A stretch of DNA of 64,000 bases from Saprospiraceae bacterium (GCA_016719615.1 JADJYQ010000007.1:1-64000); one strand, 5' to 3'; shown: positions 48,401 to 56,895, counted from the first letter of the stretch. Numbers and translations: made by a program. The notes: a model not told the origin generated them from the sequence alone.

Positions 48401-49140
48401 CCAATCAATTTGATCTTGGAGTGCAAACTGTAAAATGGACAGCAAAAGATTCCAGCAACAATAAAAGCAATTGTAATCAAAAAGTTACAGTCCTGGCCTA
48501 TAGTTGCGGAGCACCCGTTAATGTATTTGTTAAAGACACAACAGAAACATCTGCAAAGATAAAATGGAGCGCAGGGACTCCTTGCAATACAGAATATCAG
48601 TTGCGCATTCGTCACGAAGTAAGTACAGGTGTTTGGTCAAGCTGGTCAAGTTGGGTGACCGGTAATGGAAATTCGAAAGAATACCATTACACAGCTTTGC
48701 CCTCTGGCAAATTGCACCATTACCAAATCCGTTCTAAATGTGGTTCTGCGACAACATCAGCAATTATTGATGGTTGGTTCTCTACAAAGTCAAATAATTC
48801 ACTCCGAAAATCTGACAAAAACATGAATGAATCATTAAACGTTTCAGATGCATACGGGATTCAGAAAATAGAAACCCATGCTTCAGTTCATACTTTAATG
48901 ATTTCACCCAATCCGGCTACAGAATTTATCCAAGTTAAAATCAGCGGATTCGAATTCGTAAGCAAATCATTATTACTTGCAGATCTATTTGGCAGGAAAG
49001 TTCTTGAAATCAAATTGGATCCAAGAGAAAATGAAATGTATATAGATGTTCCGCTCTTACATCTCCGAAATGGAATTTACATACTTCAAATTTCAGACGG
49101 AAAGACAAAAATTACTCAACGCTTGGAAATTTTAAAATAA
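42427..49140 (+). CDS. Giant T9SS-secreted adhesin-like protein (2237 residues)
   Basis: Long N-terminal signal (about residues 1-54). Residues about 55-430 look like a right-handed parallel beta-helix (DEIWVAAGTYYP, LDGFVIRNGRA, GGGIYNAFSN, GGAIFGVFNN), then Ig-like parts (GTPTQVGNYNLPVTI). Residues about 821-1272 hold three exact-length repeats of 137 residues plus a partial fourth. A Pro-rich, Cys-containing linker (NVPPPPSCGKGYIY) follows at about 1415-1500, then HYR-like modules at about 1600-2020 (CPSDITVTTPNGLC, TASDNCGISG), an FN3-like module (SAKIKWSAGTPCNTEYQLRI) and a T9SS sorting domain (MISPNPATEFIQVKI). Likely cell-surface adhesion. A strong terminator follows. Confidence 0.92.
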   Translation: MKFINSHLKSAAVKKSQFLLSIVSGKLELRTIHLLPIFNILLLISLISSNCLAAIRYVKPIATGSEDGSSWANASNDIQAMINASSAGDEIWVAAGTYYPLYEPDGTTNAPRDFTFYLKNGVKVYGSFAGTETNLSERNLSLQISILDGDIGTLGDVSDNAYHVVLSVSDNNTTLLDGFVIRNGRANTATNLTVESKSTARSEGGGIYNAFSNTIYQNIALVNNFSSDDGGGLYNNNSSPKLINAIIYNNDTNDEGGGVFNESNSYPEFINCTFVENDCARSGGAIFGVFNNDPTKSTVVRNCIFRDNRINGVKTTKFADLGAFASFFSVENTDLQFAFNNTNYETAEFLNDISAANNFFNYDPAFQNIADPDGADDQWFSTDDGLILKSCSQLLNAGENTFNNLSKDIQSNIRIFESTIDLGPYEIQETADPVLITSVALDTICSNVSQKYAISCSHVSATYSWSRALVTGISNAAVSNQTSDTIKEKLINTTSNQVNAVYKINATANTCKGPTFTRTLTVDPNPNASILNVSMDSAFVNKPYLDTLKQTGMTTPKWSVVLDSFPQGLILNSTNGIINGTPTQVGNYNLPVTIQQASCSVSKTIPMKVFETITVIELNNINIGNKNASDTSFWRSVGLSTNIDEDGLPDSTDQIKIMGTSSGQITLDKNLTIQSLVIDSVADVTIKLGNKILSIIGGELKALKEGSLKADSATLKFYRNAIINIKDIIGTLEMETDDTGKIILYNHLIVKTLLKIKKMNNLEGGKEIQLEGDAELNNPPMRGDGKVKMQGSQDQKIKGDGSVHHLVVDKPSGKIDLENNLRIKNADPNEKAQLKGNNTPIRSKNGSAVLLEDEKEVEVDYQGKIDRVEAKTPKLMMKQDLNVDSLLVLHAELLEMDAPAGTKLNNKGNMVVNTQNLKGPAFVVMLGDSLQIISGPGALHKLEVNKPEGSYMRLDDYLRIKNADPNEKAQLKGNNTPIRSKNGSAVSLEDEKEVEVDYQGKIDRVEAKTPKLMMKQDLNVDSLLVLHAELLEMDAPPGTKLNNKGNLVVNTQNLKGPAFVVMKGDSLQIISGPGALHKLEINKPEGSYMRLDDYLRIKNADPNEKAQLKGNNTPIKSENGSAVSLEDEKEVEVDYQGKIDRVEAKTPKLMMKQDLNVDSLLVLHAELLEMDAPPGTKLNNKGNLVVNTQNLKGPAFVVMKGDSLQIISGPGALHKLEVNKPEGSYMRLDDYLRIKNADPNEKAELKGNNTPIKSENGSAVSLEDEKEVSVDYGGDIDKIQITTPKLSIKQDLHIEKDLTYAGDTIELKGPEKSIKVKGDYHSDAHIKGDSKTEITGNQKSQITSNAMKNQGYLKINKSDTAKTELMTDLLADTLAVESGILDLGSYQGDPQMQRKVTANTTVRGNGKMAGSGKAKKPDPSPNVPPPPSCGKGYIYNTKTKACDPEIGTNAPPNNSPGIETCAALKSTDKIAYEQCRKKYGVAPGNSPGQIEFDYPVAFKNTNLDFELTDMDAGSGYDQVRINGQITIDTGVSVTLIGANINCYEFIILQNNSTDSIKGRFLDLPNSGDTISFNGFTYAINYKGGDGNDISFRLQDTVNPVISCPPPIVKYTTSNQCFYQAQNTEFDYISSSDNCAVTTIEFSFSGASSGTGLTSLRDTVFNVGETTIQWIAKDAFQNSSFCQFTLTVQDTFKPQAYCNNFDIYLNSAGSFELDAENINNNSSDVCGMLSFNLNKSGFSCEDVGSETIILTVTDLHSNSSTCSATVSIYDTVKPQAICNNAAVYLNSQGTVDITPAQLNHSSSDACGLDDLDLSIDQLFCHHTGVVEVVLYVTDHNGNSSSCVGLVTVLDTLLPIITCPQNQIRNTFIGMCTYTANGSEFYATFQDNCSKKSESCILTGANTGTQSGSLAGKICSKGITTVLWTVTASNNQSGTCSFTINIQDLEKPSINCPSDITVTTPNGLCKIDKALVNLANPTASDNCGISGAITNNAPNQFDLGVQTVKWTAKDSSNNKSNCNQKVTVLAYSCGAPVNVFVKDTTETSAKIKWSAGTPCNTEYQLRIRHEVSTGVWSSWSSWVTGNGNSKEYHYTALPSGKLHHYQIRSKCGSATTSAIIDGWFSTKSNNSLRKSDKNMNESLNVSDAYGIQKIETHASVHTLMISPNPATEFIQVKISGFEFVSKSLLLADLFGRKVLEIKLDPRENEMYIDVPLLHLRNGIYILQISDGKTKITQRLEILK
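44890..46243 (+). repeat. 411-bp in-frame tandem repeats inside the adhesin gene
   Basis: Units start at 44890, 45301, 45712 and 46123, each exactly 411 bp (137 codons) after the last; the fourth stops after about 120 bases. Units differ at scattered silent and a few amino-acid positions (for example DAPAGTKL versus DAPPGTKL, GNNTPIRS versus GNNTPIKS), so the array arose by recent tandem duplication. Confidence 0.95.
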
Positions 49141-49161
49141 AAATTGCATCTACATTTTATA

Positions 49162-49190
49162 AGCCCGGAAACATCTTCCGGGCTTTTTTT
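49162..49190 (+). terminator. Rho-independent terminator of the adhesin gene
   Basis: AGCCCGGAA (49162-49170) pairs perfectly with TTCCGGGCT (49176-49184) around a five-base loop, followed by a T-run. It lies 21 bases after the stop. Confidence 0.92.
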
Positions 49191-49308
49191 ATGCCATCAG
49201 AAAATATACCATTCATCATGTTGTATGAAAATTAAACTAACATATATTAGTTATCATCCCCAATCTATCATCCATCATCTATACTCCATAATCAATAATC
49301 CATCCACT

Positions 49309-52300
49309 TTACATATTCCGTCTGTATTTTCCTCCGACAGCATACAGCGCCGTGGTGATTTGACCGAGCGAACAAGTCTTCACCGCTTCCATCAATGATT
49401 CAAACATATTGGAATTATGCAAGGCTGCTTCCTGTAATTTTTGTAAGCTGGTCAGAGACTTATTATCATTTGCTTGTTTAAGTTCATTTAATGAAGTAAT
49501 CTGATCATCCTTTTCAGACTCTGTAGCCCGGATGACTTCTCGTGGAAGTACCGTTGGTGATCCATCTTTTGATAAGAATGTATTAACTCCAATAATCGGG
49601 TATTCGCCCGTATGTTTGAGGGTTTCGTAATACAAACTTTCTTCCTGGATTTTGCTGCGCTGGTACATGGTCTCCATGGCCCCTAATACGCCACCTCTTT
49701 CTGTGATGCGATCAAATTCTGCCAACACTGCTTCCTCCACAAGGTCCGTGAGCTCTTCAATGATGAATGAACCTTGTAAGGGATTTTCATTTTTAGCCAA
49801 TCCTAGTTCATTGTTGATGATCAACTGAATGGCCATGGCTCTTCGCACGGATTCTTCAGTAGGCGTGGTGATTGCCTCATCATAAGCATTTGTATGTAAT
49901 GAATTGCAATTGTCATAAATAGCGTAAAGCGCTTGAAGCGTAGTGCGAATGTCGTTGAATGAAATCTCCTGTGCATGCAATGATCTCCCCGATGTTTGTA
50001 TATGGTACTTCAACATTTGGCTTCGCTCGTTCGCACCATATTTATATTTCATAGCTTTAGACCATATACGACGCGCAACGCGTCCAATAACGGCATACTC
50101 AGGATCTACCCCATTCGAAAAAAAGAAAGAAAGATTGGGTGCAAAATCATCGATATGCATCCCTCTGGATAAATAATACTCTACAAAAGTGAATCCATTG
50201 GAAAGGGTAAAAGCCAATTGCGAAATGGGATTTGCCCCCGCTTCTGCAATGTGATAACCGCTGATAGAAACAGAATAAAAATTGCGAACTTTATTTTGAA
50301 TGAAATATTCCTGAACATCGCCCATGAGTTTGAGCGAAAATTCTGTTGAAAAAATACAAGTGTTTTGTGCCTGATCTTCTTTGAGGATATCTGCCTGTAC
50401 AGTACCTCTTACCGAACTCAATGCTTTTGCTTTGAGTTTTTCATAAATTTCTTTTTCCAGAACATCTTCTCCTGTAATTCCCAATAACATCAATCCCAAT
50501 CCATTGTTGCCCGGTGGTAATTCCCCCAGATAGCTGGGCCTTTTGATTCCTTTTTGATCGTATTTGATCTTCAATTGCTCTTCTACCCTGGATTCTAATG
50601 TATGCTCATGAATATATAGTTCACATTGCTGGTCGATGGCTGCATTCATAAAAAATGCACATATGGTCGCTGCCGGACCATTAATGGTCATACTCACGGA
50701 TGTTTTTGGATCGCACAAATCAAATCCACTGTATAGTTTCTTGGCATCATCGAGACTGCAAATGCTGACACCGCTGTTTCCAACTTTTCCATATATATCT
50801 GGACGATGATCGGGATCTTCTCCGTATAGGGTAACCGAATCAAAGGCTGTACTAAGTCTATTGGCAGGCATATCCAAGCTCAAATAGTGAAATCTTCTGT
50901 TGGTGCGTTCTGGTCCGCCTTCACCTGCAAACATTCTCGTCGGATCTTCTTCCTGCCTTTTAAAAGGATAGACTCCTGCAGTATAGGGGAACTCACCAGG
51001 AACATTTTCCTGATGCACCCAATGCAAAATGTCGCCCCAATCCTTATATTTCGGAAGCACAACTCTGGGTATTTTCGAATGTGATAGCGATTTAGTAAAT
51101 GTTGGAACACTGATGTCTTTGTTTCTTACTTTATAAATATAAACATCCTGCTTGTAAGCATTTTTTTTGTCTTCCCATTTCTCTAAAATAATCTTGCAAG
51201 TTCCTTCTAAATGCAATTCACTTTCCTTGATTTGTTGCTCGACAGATTCAAAATTCGCATTTGCATTTTGCAATAATTGTTTTGCTGTATGCAAGGAGTA
51301 AAGTTCGCTGGCGGTTTGCGCTTGCTTATCTACCCATTTATCGTAGTTGCGGTTGTTATCCGAGATTTCACTTAAATAGCGGGTTTTTGAAGGAGGTATG
51401 ATATAAATTTTTTCTGATTCTCCGACTGGCAATTTTAAATTTGATTCCCATAACACAGCAGTTTTTTCGGAAATTAGCGAGACCAGTTTTTTATATAAAA
51501 GATTGGTTCCCGGATCATTGAATTGAGATGCAATTGTTCCGAAAACAGGCATCTCATCCGGTGACTTATCAAATGCTTTGTGGTTGCGTTGAAATTGTTT
51601 GCGCACATCGCGAAGCGCATCCATGGCGCCACGTTTATCAAATTTATTGATGGAAACAATGTCGGCAAAATCCAACATGTCTATTTTCTCCAACTGCGTT
51701 GCAGCTCCATATTCAGGTGTCATGACATAAAGTGAAACATCGCTGAAATCGACGATCTCCGTATCGCTTTGCCCGATACCGGAAGTTTCCAGGATAATCA
51801 GATCAAAAGCAGACGCTTTTAATAACTTCAATGCATTTTGAATATGTGGAGACAAAGCAAGATTACTCTGTCTTGTAGCCAGTGATCTCATAAAAACCCG
51901 TCCGCCGTGAAATTCAGGATGAATGGCATTCATGCGTATGCGGTCGCCCAGCAAGGCGCCACCGGTTTTTCGTTTAGAAGGATCAACAGATAAAATTGCA
52001 ATGCGTTTATCTCCGAAATCAAGTATAAATCTGCGAACCAGCTCATCCACCAAACTCGATTTTCCTGCACCACCTGTGCCGGTTATTCCGAGAACGGGAA
52101 TCTTTTGGCTTAATGGAGTATTATCCATTTCCTTGACCAGCTGTGTGGCTTTTTCTGCATCATTTTCAATAACCGAAATCAATCGGGCAATGGCAGGTAT
52201 GTCGCCTTTGAATGAGGCTTTCATTTCGCCATTCAAAGAGGAATACGTCAAGAAATCACATTGCCTGATCAAATCATTGATCATGCCCTGTAGTCCAAGT

Positions 52301-52686
52301 TTTCTTCCATCGTCCGGGCTGTAAATACGAGATATGCCATAAGCATGCAGATCTTCAATTTCTGAGGGCAGGATTGTTCCTCCGCCGCCTCCAAAAATCT
52401 TTATATGACCACATCCCTTCTCTTTGAGTAAATCATAGATGTATTTAAAAAACTCATTATGCCCACCCTGATAAGAAGTAATTGCTATACCTTGTACATC
52501 TTCCTGTATGGCAGCCTCCACGATTTCAAGTGCCGAGCGGTTATGCCCCAGATGGATGATTTCGACGCCACTGCTTTGCATAATGCGTCGCATGATGTTG
52601 ATGGCCGCATCATGCCCGTCAAATAGAGAGGCTGCAGTCAGAATGCGAATTTTATGCGTGGATTGATAGGTGACTTCAGAAATCAT
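49309..52686 (-). CDS. icmF: Fused isobutyryl-CoA-type mutase IcmF
   Basis: Adenosylcobalamin enzyme that rearranges branched and linear acyl-CoAs (isobutyryl/butyryl-type), with its own GTPase chaperone. ATG at 52686 gives 1125 residues. N-terminal B12-binding domain (SLFDGHDAAINIMRRIM, EIIHLGHNRS, FGGGGGTI); central MeaB-like GTPase (GITGTGGAGKSSLVDEL, ILSVDPSKRKTGGALLGDR); C-terminal mutase barrel (VTLYGEDPDHRPDIYGKVGN, FDLCDPKTSVSMTINGPA). This domain order is specific to IcmF. Which acyl-CoA it prefers cannot be read reliably. A promoter lies upstream. It is convergent with the adhesin gene. Confidence 0.93.
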   Translation of the reverse strand: MISEVTYQSTHKIRILTAASLFDGHDAAINIMRRIMQSSGVEIIHLGHNRSALEIVEAAIQEDVQGIAITSYQGGHNEFFKYIYDLLKEKGCGHIKIFGGGGGTILPSEIEDLHAYGISRIYSPDDGRKLGLQGMINDLIRQCDFLTYSSLNGEMKASFKGDIPAIARLISVIENDAEKATQLVKEMDNTPLSQKIPVLGITGTGGAGKSSLVDELVRRFILDFGDKRIAILSVDPSKRKTGGALLGDRIRMNAIHPEFHGGRVFMRSLATRQSNLALSPHIQNALKLLKASAFDLIILETSGIGQSDTEIVDFSDVSLYVMTPEYGAATQLEKIDMLDFADIVSINKFDKRGAMDALRDVRKQFQRNHKAFDKSPDEMPVFGTIASQFNDPGTNLLYKKLVSLISEKTAVLWESNLKLPVGESEKIYIIPPSKTRYLSEISDNNRNYDKWVDKQAQTASELYSLHTAKQLLQNANANFESVEQQIKESELHLEGTCKIILEKWEDKKNAYKQDVYIYKVRNKDISVPTFTKSLSHSKIPRVVLPKYKDWGDILHWVHQENVPGEFPYTAGVYPFKRQEEDPTRMFAGEGGPERTNRRFHYLSLDMPANRLSTAFDSVTLYGEDPDHRPDIYGKVGNSGVSICSLDDAKKLYSGFDLCDPKTSVSMTINGPAATICAFFMNAAIDQQCELYIHEHTLESRVEEQLKIKYDQKGIKRPSYLGELPPGNNGLGLMLLGITGEDVLEKEIYEKLKAKALSSVRGTVQADILKEDQAQNTCIFSTEFSLKLMGDVQEYFIQNKVRNFYSVSISGYHIAEAGANPISQLAFTLSNGFTFVEYYLSRGMHIDDFAPNLSFFFSNGVDPEYAVIGRVARRIWSKAMKYKYGANERSQMLKYHIQTSGRSLHAQEISFNDIRTTLQALYAIYDNCNSLHTNAYDEAITTPTEESVRRAMAIQLIINNELGLAKNENPLQGSFIIEELTDLVEEAVLAEFDRITERGGVLGAMETMYQRSKIQEESLYYETLKHTGEYPIIGVNTFLSKDGSPTVLPREVIRATESEKDDQITSLNELKQANDNKSLTSLQKLQEAALHNSNMFESLMEAVKTCSLGQITTALYAVGGKYRRNM

Positions 52687-52704
52687 AAATACTGTATTAG
52701 GCGT

Positions 52705-52732
52705 CAAATTTAAGGCTTAAAATGCAAGTCAA
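52705..52732 (-). promoter_or_regulatory. Bacteroidota-type promoter for icmF
   Basis: On the minus strand TTG (52730-52732) is followed after 17 bases by TAAATTTG (52705-52712), a full TAnnTTTG box, ending 18 bases before the start at 52686. Confidence 0.5.
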
Positions 52733-52845
52733 GGGCCTTATTAAACAATGATAAAAGTCAATAAATCGTCTTTTAATAGATCTAAAAATGGAAGAAATGT
52801 TGACAAAAAGTAAATTTTTGGTAATTTTCCCGTAGAATTCAGATC

Positions 52846-53544
52846 ATGAATCAAAGAGCTGCTCTTCTTTTATTGCGTTTTAACAAATCTTGGGTCAAAT
52901 GGACTTTGGTGGTTTTATGCTATTTTGGGCTCCAATCCTCAACAATCCACTCGAAACAATGGCTTGTCATTTATGCAAAAGAAGGATTTTTTAATGGCTT
53001 GATGCGCCAATCGTTCGGGCATATTTATGTAGGAATGATCCAGGAAGATCCTAAAAATCCCGGCGATTTGCTTGCAGGTTTTTGGGGGTATTATCCCCGC
53101 AATGGAATTCGCAAAGAAGGCGTATGGGGATATATGGATGGCAGTATTCGCAACGATTGGGGTGCAGACTACCAACATAGTTTCGCAGTTCAAGTCAATG
53201 ACTCGGAATTTATGAAATGCCTGCAATTAATACAACAATGGGATCAGATGCCCTATTCGCTGAGAGCACGCAATTGCATTGATTTTATCAGACAAATCGT
53301 AAAATCAATGACTTCCTTAAAAGATCCGGATGGATTTTATTTACTCCCAAACGCATACATCGAAGCACTAAGAGACCAAAACAGAAAAATTGAATTTACT
53401 TCAGATTTCTCTTCGTATAAAAAAGTAGTTCAGGTCACACATTATGATGGCAGACTGGCCAAAAAGTTTTTCGTGCTAACCAAGTGGAAGGCTTTTATGA
53501 TGAAGCATATGCGGTTGGGGAAAAGGGTAAAGAGTAAAGGCTAA
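52846..53544 (+). CDS. Secreted protein, possibly permuted papain-like (NlpC/P60 clan)
   Basis: 232 residues; N-terminal hydrophobic segment (VKWTLVVLCYFGLQSS) likely a signal or anchor. Possible active-site residues: His in RQSFGHIYVGMIQED (residue about 59) and Cys in LRARNCIDFIRQIV (about 144). His before Cys is the order in circularly permuted papain-fold hydrolases, and FGHxxV plus NCxxF resemble such proteins. This is a tentative fold call with no direct family match. The C-terminus is basic and ends (KRVKSKG) in low-complexity DNA of AAAGGCTAAAGG words to about 53,575. No operon partner. Confidence 0.5.
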   Translation: MNQRAALLLLRFNKSWVKWTLVVLCYFGLQSSTIHSKQWLVIYAKEGFFNGLMRQSFGHIYVGMIQEDPKNPGDLLAGFWGYYPRNGIRKEGVWGYMDGSIRNDWGADYQHSFAVQVNDSEFMKCLQLIQQWDQMPYSLRARNCIDFIRQIVKSMTSLKDPDGFYLLPNAYIEALRDQNRKIEFTSDFSSYKKVVQVTHYDGRLAKKFFVLTKWKAFMMKHMRLGKRVKSKG

Positions 53545-53757
53545 AGGCAAAAGGCTAAAGGCTAAAGAAATGAAGCTATAAGCTATAAAGCTGAATGTAG
53601 AATTTGAATTCTATGTTAAACTGCGGAAATCAGCAGGAAACAATCCCTGCAGCATATTAAAATACCCTATCCCTCCTACTGACACTGCAAACAGAAATCA
53701 CTTCTCTCGTTGAGGACGGTCACCCATTTCAAACAAATACTGTAATAGTATTGGCAT

Positions 53758-54225
53758 ATGAAAAAGACTATTCAACTGATTTTGATTGGCTTGCTTGTCC
53801 AGTCAGATTTACAATCGCAAAATGCCCTAGATGCGAGTGGTGGGTTTATAAAAAATACCGCCTACTCAGCATCTTATGCCATTGGTGAAGTTCAAACCAT
53901 TACTTTAAAAAGCGGCACTCCCGCACAGTTTGCGACCTCCGGTGTGATCCAACCTGACCCTGTGGTCATTACGCTCACAGAAGATCCGCTAAAAAGGTCT
54001 TTCAAATTATATCCCAACCCGGTAGCGGATGTTCTCAAAATCGAATATGAAGAAAGCTCCAACATATCCTTTAAAATTTATAACCTCCAGGGTTGGGTAT
54101 TGTCCGCTGGCATTGTAGAACATCGCGAGTTGAATCTGGCAACCTTTGCGCCGGGGGTGTATATGATTGAATTGAATGGAAAATCAACGGGTCCGCCACA
54201 GCTGTACTTGATCACTAAAAATTAA
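53758..54225 (+). CDS. Small T9SS-secreted protein
   Basis: 155 residues. Signal peptide (MKKTIQLILIGLLVQSDLQSQ), a short beta-rich segment (SGGFIKNTAYSASYAIGEVQ), then a complete type A T9SS sorting domain from about residue 80 (SFKLYPNPVADVLKIEY, FKIYNLQGWVLSAG, FAPGVYMIELNG). Such short proteins with the GGxxxNxxYSxSYxIGE segment commonly precede tail-fibre-like proteins in Bacteroidota (recalled, not searched). The next gene begins about 60-100 bases downstream and may belong with it. No catalytic motif. Confidence 0.85.
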   Translation: MKKTIQLILIGLLVQSDLQSQNALDASGGFIKNTAYSASYAIGEVQTITLKSGTPAQFATSGVIQPDPVVITLTEDPLKRSFKLYPNPVADVLKIEYEESSNISFKIYNLQGWVLSAGIVEHRELNLATFAPGVYMIELNGKSTGPPQLYLITKN

Positions 54226-54230
54226 TACTA

Positions 54231-54258
54231 CTAACAAACGTTCGTTAGTTTTTTTTTC
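54231..54258 (+). terminator. Palindrome with T-run after the small T9SS gene
   Basis: CTAACAAACGTTCGTTAG (54231-54248) is a near-perfect palindrome followed by ten T. The palindrome has almost no loop, so termination may be weak. The same palindrome type occurs at 21678-21695 without the T-run. Confidence 0.5.
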
Positions 54259-54328
54259 CATAATAAAAAAAATAGATCATCTTTATGAAATCGTCATTAA
54301 AAATTTAATTTATTTATTTTTCGCATGT

Positions 54329-56392
54329 TTGAGTCTCGGCACTTTTGCGCAGGTTCCGCAAGGACTCAATTTTCAAACCATCGTAAGGGATCAATCCGGA
54401 AAACCCCACGCGACAAAAAATGTGAATTTTCGGTTTTCCGTTTTACAAGGCGGAACTGGCGGACAAGTCGTTTATAGCGAAGAACACCGGGCAGTCAGCA
54501 ATGAATTCGGTCTGGTCAATTTATTACTTGGATATGGATTTCCATTATCGGGAAGATTCGACCAGATCAACTGGAGTGCCGGAAGTTTTTTTCTCAAAAC
54601 GGAGATCGATCCAAATGGTGGTATCAACTATGAACTTTCAGGCGTGTCACCATTTCTTAGCGTACCTTATGCATTGTATGCAGGTCAAACGAAACTCGAA
54701 GCCGGACCGGGCATTCAGATTGATGGAAATAAAATCAATAATACCGGTGATCCGGATCCATCTGATGATCTTAAAATAGGTTCTAATGTCGGAGGTGATT
54801 TGTCAGGCGCTCTTCCAAATCCCAAAGTTGCGGGTTTGCAAAACAGAGCTGTTTTGGATATTCAACCCAACATAAATCAGGCACTGGTTTGGAATGGGTC
54901 ACAATGGATTCCGGCAAACATTGATAACGATCCTGGCAATGACTTATTAATAAACAGTGCTGCAGGAGGCGATCTGGGAGGAAGCTACCCAAATCCAACA
55001 GTTCAAAAACTCAATGGTTTTCCATTGGCAAGTACGAATCCGGATTCAGGTGATGTCCTCGTGTTTTCACAAGGTGAATGGAAACATATGCCTGTAACAT
55101 CGAGCCCCGGTAGTTCTCACTGGAGAAAATCAGGAACAGAATTAATTGTCGATGATCCTGCAATACAAACTGTTCAGCTGAACAATTCGATTTTGAATAC
55201 ACGAAAAGAATTACGTGCAACGGAGGGCATGGATACAAGTTACATGAAACCCAAAAACCTGTATGTTACTTCCGGTACCGGTGCCACAAAATCTCAGGTC
55301 TTTTTAGGTGCTGATCGTGTACAAATGTTTGGAAGTGGTATGGATCTCGGTGGACTCAAATCCGAATATAGTTTGGGAGGTATTCCTTATGCCTATCTTG
55401 AAATACTTAATAACGATGGGGCTTCCAGGACCATAGGCAGTTATGTAGGTTCAGGTGTCTTTGGAATTACCATGTTTAATCCGGACAGAGGTTCTAAGCT
55501 GTTTGGAGATGCATTTGAAATCTACCGCAAATCAAAAGACAGCCCGGTTGAATATTCTGGTATCGAAATAAGAGACAGCGGTTTGTATTTTTATCAGGGA
55601 AATAAGGACATCCTTTATATGGAAAGCACTCCTCAATGGGGTGGCGAGTTATTTACATATGACAAAGCAGGAAAAGGTAGAATAGCTTTTTCTGAATTGA
55701 TCAGTGATCAGACGCAACCTTATGTTGGATTATTTTCTACCAAAACCAATCGTGAAGTGGTTGCCTTCAACGGTTATAATTCTGTCGGTGAATTGACTTT
55801 ATACAATTCAAATACAGACGAATGGATTTTGTATGCAGGATATTCTTCTTTGGGAACTGCATTCCCCTATATAGGCATTAGCGACGGATTTGGTGAAGAT
55901 GTTGCGGGATTTACTTTGAACAACATGGGTGATGGAGTCATGTTTGCAGATTTGAAATTTTTCAGGATGGATGATCCTGAAGTTGCACAACAGGAGATTT
56001 GGTATGCCTGTGTAGAAGGTCCGGAAGCAGCGGCTTATGAAAGGGGCACAGGTAGTTTGGTGAATGGAGAAGCTTACATAAAATTTTCAGATCACTTCAG
56101 GAAAGTCATCAATCCACAATCATTGACGGTGCAATTGACTTCCCTTTCAGCTTCTACTTACGGTCTTGCTGTTATCGAAAAAAATGTCGATGGGTTCAAA
56201 GTCAAAGAATTGCAAAACGGAGATGGTAACTTTAGTTTTGACTGGGAAATAAAAGGAGTCAGACAAGGATACGAAGACTATCAGGTGTACCGCAAAAAAG
56301 AAACACTGAGATCTCAGGTCAAAGCATTAGGAGTTAAACCTCCAAATAATGCTTCAAACTCCTTTCGGAATACCAGGAACCGAAATAAATAA
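54329..56392 (+). CDS. Phage tail-fibre-like secreted protein with shifted signal peptide
   Basis: The main frame (687 residues from TTG 54329) begins in the middle of a signal peptide. Upstream in the same frame the DNA reads NLIYLFFACLSLGTFAQ, and an ATG at 54285 (MKSSLK) would join it if the A5 run at 54299-54303 had one more A. The mature part starts VPQGLNFQTIVRDQSG, has GSNVGGDLSGALPNPKVAGLQ and SAAGGDLGGSYPNPTVQKLNG (tail-fibre-like Gly/Pro motifs), and ends ACVEGPEAAAYERGTGSLVNG with a beta-rich domain. It follows the small T9SS protein on the same strand. Role probably at the cell surface; function unknown. Confidence 0.75.
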   Translation: MSLGTFAQVPQGLNFQTIVRDQSGKPHATKNVNFRFSVLQGGTGGQVVYSEEHRAVSNEFGLVNLLLGYGFPLSGRFDQINWSAGSFFLKTEIDPNGGINYELSGVSPFLSVPYALYAGQTKLEAGPGIQIDGNKINNTGDPDPSDDLKIGSNVGGDLSGALPNPKVAGLQNRAVLDIQPNINQALVWNGSQWIPANIDNDPGNDLLINSAAGGDLGGSYPNPTVQKLNGFPLASTNPDSGDVLVFSQGEWKHMPVTSSPGSSHWRKSGTELIVDDPAIQTVQLNNSILNTRKELRATEGMDTSYMKPKNLYVTSGTGATKSQVFLGADRVQMFGSGMDLGGLKSEYSLGGIPYAYLEILNNDGASRTIGSYVGSGVFGITMFNPDRGSKLFGDAFEIYRKSKDSPVEYSGIEIRDSGLYFYQGNKDILYMESTPQWGGELFTYDKAGKGRIAFSELISDQTQPYVGLFSTKTNREVVAFNGYNSVGELTLYNSNTDEWILYAGYSSLGTAFPYIGISDGFGEDVAGFTLNNMGDGVMFADLKFFRMDDPEVAQQEIWYACVEGPEAAAYERGTGSLVNGEAYIKFSDHFRKVINPQSLTVQLTSLSASTYGLAVIEKNVDGFKVKELQNGDGNFSFDWEIKGVRQGYEDYQVYRKKETLRSQVKALGVKPPNNASNSFRNTRNRNK

Positions 56393-56430
56393 TCCTAAAA
56401 CATGTTTAAGATGATGGGGAGTATCGCTTT

Positions 56431-56895
56431 TCAAAAACGATACTTCCCAACTTTAAAAGCATTCTCCAAATAAGAAGGCAATGCAGCCGAGCCATACCAC
56501 TTCAACAATATGGGCTCGAGTAATCCTGCTTTAATTGCAGGATCTGTATCCATTAAAATTTTAGCCTCTTCAAGATCGGTCATATCTAGTATGAATATTC
56601 CGCGGTAAAGTTCATTTTTAGCCAGCGGACCCGCAACGATCATTTTTCTTTCATCTACCAATTTTCCAATATTTGACATATGTCCCGCAAACAATTCTGA
56701 AACTTTAGCTTTATCTTGAATTTGAGCAGTACCCGTTTTCAGCAAGACGAGGATATAATTTTTCATACCATAATCATCGGCGCCGTATTTTTTAGCTAAA
56801 ATGGAATCGTATTTTTCGTTTAGCGATTGGGAAATACCCAAGCATGAAAAAAATAAACTAACTGCGGCAAGTTGGAAAATTTTAGATTTCAACAT
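56431..56895 (-). CDS. Secreted YCII-domain protein
   Basis: 154 residues from ATG at 56895. A signal peptide (MLKSKIFQLAAVSLFFSCLGISQS) places it outside the cytoplasm, whereas most YCII proteins are cytoplasmic. The domain reads YILVLLKTGTAQIQDKAKVSEL, FAGHMSNIGKLVDERKMIVAGPL and GIFILDMTDLEEAKILMDTDPAI, with the conserved His (GHM) and Asp positions. YCII domains are ferredoxin-like folds of mostly unknown catalytic role. It is convergent with the tail-fibre-like gene. Confidence 0.85.
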   Translation of the reverse strand: MLKSKIFQLAAVSLFFSCLGISQSLNEKYDSILAKKYGADDYGMKNYILVLLKTGTAQIQDKAKVSELFAGHMSNIGKLVDERKMIVAGPLAKNELYRGIFILDMTDLEEAKILMDTDPAIKAGLLEPILLKWYGSAALPSYLENAFKVGKYRF

